From a virus: a DNA stretch of 46,954 nt. The notes beneath the pieces were generated by a model. It searched no databases and was not told the origin of the DNA. It was given only the letters and a program-made list of their open reading frames with translations. Shown here piece after piece: positions 45,359-46,954 of this stretch. Position numbers and translations under genes: made by a program. The stretch covers positions 1 through 46,954 of IMG/VR virus record IMGVR_UViG_3300035698_001949, one strand, 5' to 3'. Position 1 is the stretch's first letter; each line of letters opens with the position of its first letter.

Positions 45359-46954
45359 ATGACGACCTTGACAGGAAAGACGGTAGCTAGTACTTACAGG
45401 GATTTACTCCAGGTAAGTAATTCTAATACCGGCATAGATGGTACTTTAAGGACTATATCCGATGGCGAAGCCACAGCTAGTGTTCTAGCACTATCAACGG
45501 CCGCTGTCAGTATTAACGGCCTAACATACCCAACATCTGATGGAACTAATGGACAATCCATTGTTACCAATGGTGCAGGCACTCTTAGCTTTGGTAACCC
45601 CACGGCTACTGTTGCTTCTTTAGGAGACGTAGGCGATGTAACTATAACATCGATAGCTTCTGGAGAACTTCTTAAGTGGAACGGATCTGCGTGGATAAAT
45701 AATACTATAGCAGAAGCTGGAATTATAAACCAGACTGACGAAGAGATCGAAGATATAGCAGGTGCCTTAGTTGCCACAGGAGGAACTAAAACAGGCATCA
45801 CGATCACCTACCAAGATTCTACAGGAGATATAGACTTTGTCGTCTCTCCAGTAGTTTTGACCGGTAATTCTGGAGCTCCACAGGAATTTGGGCCAAGTGG
45901 GATCTTTAGTATCGATGGCGGTACTAATTGTACAACTGTTATGACTGCAGATACCCTGACTATTAATGTCGATGATGTCTTTATTAAGAATACAGGAGAT
46001 GTAGGAACAGGTACCTACGATTTCTCAGGAGCAGGTGGATTCCTACTCCCCGCTGACAATGGTTGGACATTGACCACTGCCGGTGAATTTGTTATGGATA
46101 CTGATGGAGACGGGTCAACGGTCACTACCGGAGTAATGGCTGCCCATGATGGTACTAACCTGCTGTTTTTCTTTGGTGCTACTAACTACCCATCGTCTGA
46201 TAACGACGTCATGGTATATGACAGTGCCACTAACGCAGTTAAGTGGGAAGCAGCATCTGGGGGTGGTGGAGCTAGTGCTATAGACGATCTTACGGACGTC
46301 ACTATTACGAGCGCTGCTGCTGGTGAAGTTCTAATTTATAACGCCACCTCAAGTCAATGGGTTGACGCGACTTTAACTGCAGGTGCTGGAATAGACATCT
46401 CAGAAGGTGATGGGTCGATCACCATCGACGGAGAAGCAGCCAGCCTAACTAATGCTGGTATCGTCGAGATAGCCACAGTAGCTGAAACCAACACGGGTAC
46501 AGACGCCACAAGAGCAGTCTCTCCGGATGGTTTGGATGGATGGACTGGATCAGCTCAAATAACGACCACAGGTACGATTTCTTCCGGTACATGGCAAGGT
46601 ACTACGGTTGCAGTCAACCAAGGTGGTACAGGGGCTACAAGCCTTACTGACGGGGGTATTCTGTTAGGCTCAGGCACGGGAGCAATCTCTGCACTGGGAG
46701 TAGCCACCAATGGACAAATCCCAGTAGGAGACGGTACAGGGGATCCTGTATTAGCTACTATTACTGGAGGCACTGGAATTACAGTGACCAATGGAGCTGG
46801 TACTATCTCTTTAGCTACTACTGACGGCGATATAGATCATGATGCTCTTACTAACTTTGTAATAAACGAACATATCGATTGGACTTCTACTTCTAGTAAC
46901 TTTAGTACAAGTGGTTCTGTAACTGGTACAGGTGTTGTGGACTTCGGGGGCGCG
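45359..46954 (+). CDS. Long tail fibre protein, N-terminal part (continues at base 1)
   Basis: Starts ATG at 45359, MTTLTGKTVASTYRDLLQVS, and stays open to the end of the window; the same frame continues at base 2. The first 60 residues are of the attachment type seen in marine-phage fibres (STYRDLLQVSN, then SALALSTAAV-like GEATASVLALSTAAVSINGL). Modules with ATVASLGDVGDVTITSIASG and DEEIEDIAGALVATGGTKTG recur later in the gene, as does GGTGATSLTDGGILLGSG (the GGTGA motif). The total product is about 1,247 residues. It has a weak SD and lies directly after two micro-genes. Confidence 0.88.
   Translation, partial: MTTLTGKTVASTYRDLLQVSNSNTGIDGTLRTISDGEATASVLALSTAAVSINGLTYPTSDGTNGQSIVTNGAGTLSFGNPTATVASLGDVGDVTITSIASGELLKWNGSAWINNTIAEAGIINQTDEEIEDIAGALVATGGTKTGITITYQDSTGDIDFVVSPVVLTGNSGAPQEFGPSGIFSIDGGTNCTTVMTADTLTINVDDVFIKNTGDVGTGTYDFSGAGGFLLPADNGWTLTTAGEFVMDTDGDGSTVTTGVMAAHDGTNLLFFFGATNYPSSDNDVMVYDSATNAVKWEAASGGGGASAIDDLTDVTITSAAAGEVLIYNATSSQWVDATLTAGAGIDISEGDGSITIDGEAASLTNAGIVEIATVAETNTGTDATRAVSPDGLDGWTGSAQITTTGTISSGTWQGTTVAVNQGGTGATSLTDGGILLGSGTGAISALGVATNGQIPVGDGTGDPVLATITGGTGITVTNGAGTISLATTDGDIDHDALTNFVINEHIDWTSTSSNFSTSGSVTGTGVVDFGGA
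46828..46954. repeat. Second copy of the 127-bp circular overlap
   Basis: Identical to bases 1-127. The base before it is 46827 and the frame of the fibre gene continues at base 2, so the true unit is 1-46827. Confidence 0.95.

Noticed and set aside
1-46954. tRNA genes, CRISPR arrays, integrase/att sites, T7-type RNA polymerase
   Set aside because: Looked for and not seen: no cloverleaf with a TTCGAAT-type arm in the gene-free stretches, no spaced direct repeats, no recombinase or single-subunit RNA polymerase motifs.

Overview
This window reads as one complete, circularly mapping genome of a tailed phage (podovirus-type, Gram-negative host). The first 127 bases (1-127) are repeated exactly as the last 127 (46828-46954), and a tail-fibre gene runs in frame across that junction (45359-46827, then 1-2275). 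The unit genome is therefore about 46,827 bp, cut at an arbitrary point inside a gene. There is no integrase, no T7-type RNA polymerase, no tRNA and no CRISPR array that I can see. Secreted and inner-membrane proteins, a DsbD-like transporter and strong Shine-Dalgarno sites suggest a proteobacterial host; the exact host cannot be read from the sequence.

Layout. (1) The rightward late block, 33.5 kb through the junction to 13.2 kb, holds in order a lysis cassette (holin, unknown protein, amidase), a secreted thioredoxin-like protein, TerS, TerL, an HNH endonuclease, the portal, a GroES-like co-chaperonin, scaffold, a decoration-type protein, a Mu gpT-like major capsid protein, a long fibre, a LamG-type lectin, zinc-ribbon proteins, P22 gp4-like and gp10-like tail accessory proteins, three ejection proteins and two paralogous short fibres. 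It ends at a hairpin terminator (13242-13272). (2) The leftward block, 30.4 to 13.3 kb, starts at a strong promoter that appears to give a leaderless mRNA. It first encodes a run of membrane and exported proteins, including two exported ClpP-like proteases. It then encodes T7-like replication genes (TOPRIM primase, DnaB-type helicase, family A polymerase, flap exonuclease, T7 endonuclease I, SSB-like protein), nucleotide-metabolism enzymes and a complete prkA-yeaH-spoVR operon. (3) A short rightward early block, 30.6-33.5 kb, has many tiny genes: micro-membrane proteins, a stand-alone DNA-ligase Ia-like domain and a DsbD-type transporter. It includes a palindrome-rich divergent control region (30420-30620) and a second palindrome-rich, C-rich untranslated stretch (32409-32744).

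The most unusual content is host-physiology machinery rather than virion or replication genes: (a) the three-gene PrkA kinase / YeaH VWA / SpoVR stress operon carried intact; (b) three ClpP-fold proteins, two with export signals; (c) a DsbD-like membrane electron carrier and an exported TlpA-like thioredoxin placed on either side of the lysis genes. Modules (b) and (c), with several exported or membrane early proteins, point to deliberate remodelling of the host envelope. This is inference from gene content and order.

Transcription appears to rely on host sigma70. Three promoters share TTGACA, a 17-18 bp spacer and an extended -10 of the form TGCTATAnT, and a fourth lies inside a gene. Many genes overlap by ATGA or TAATG, implying translational coupling.
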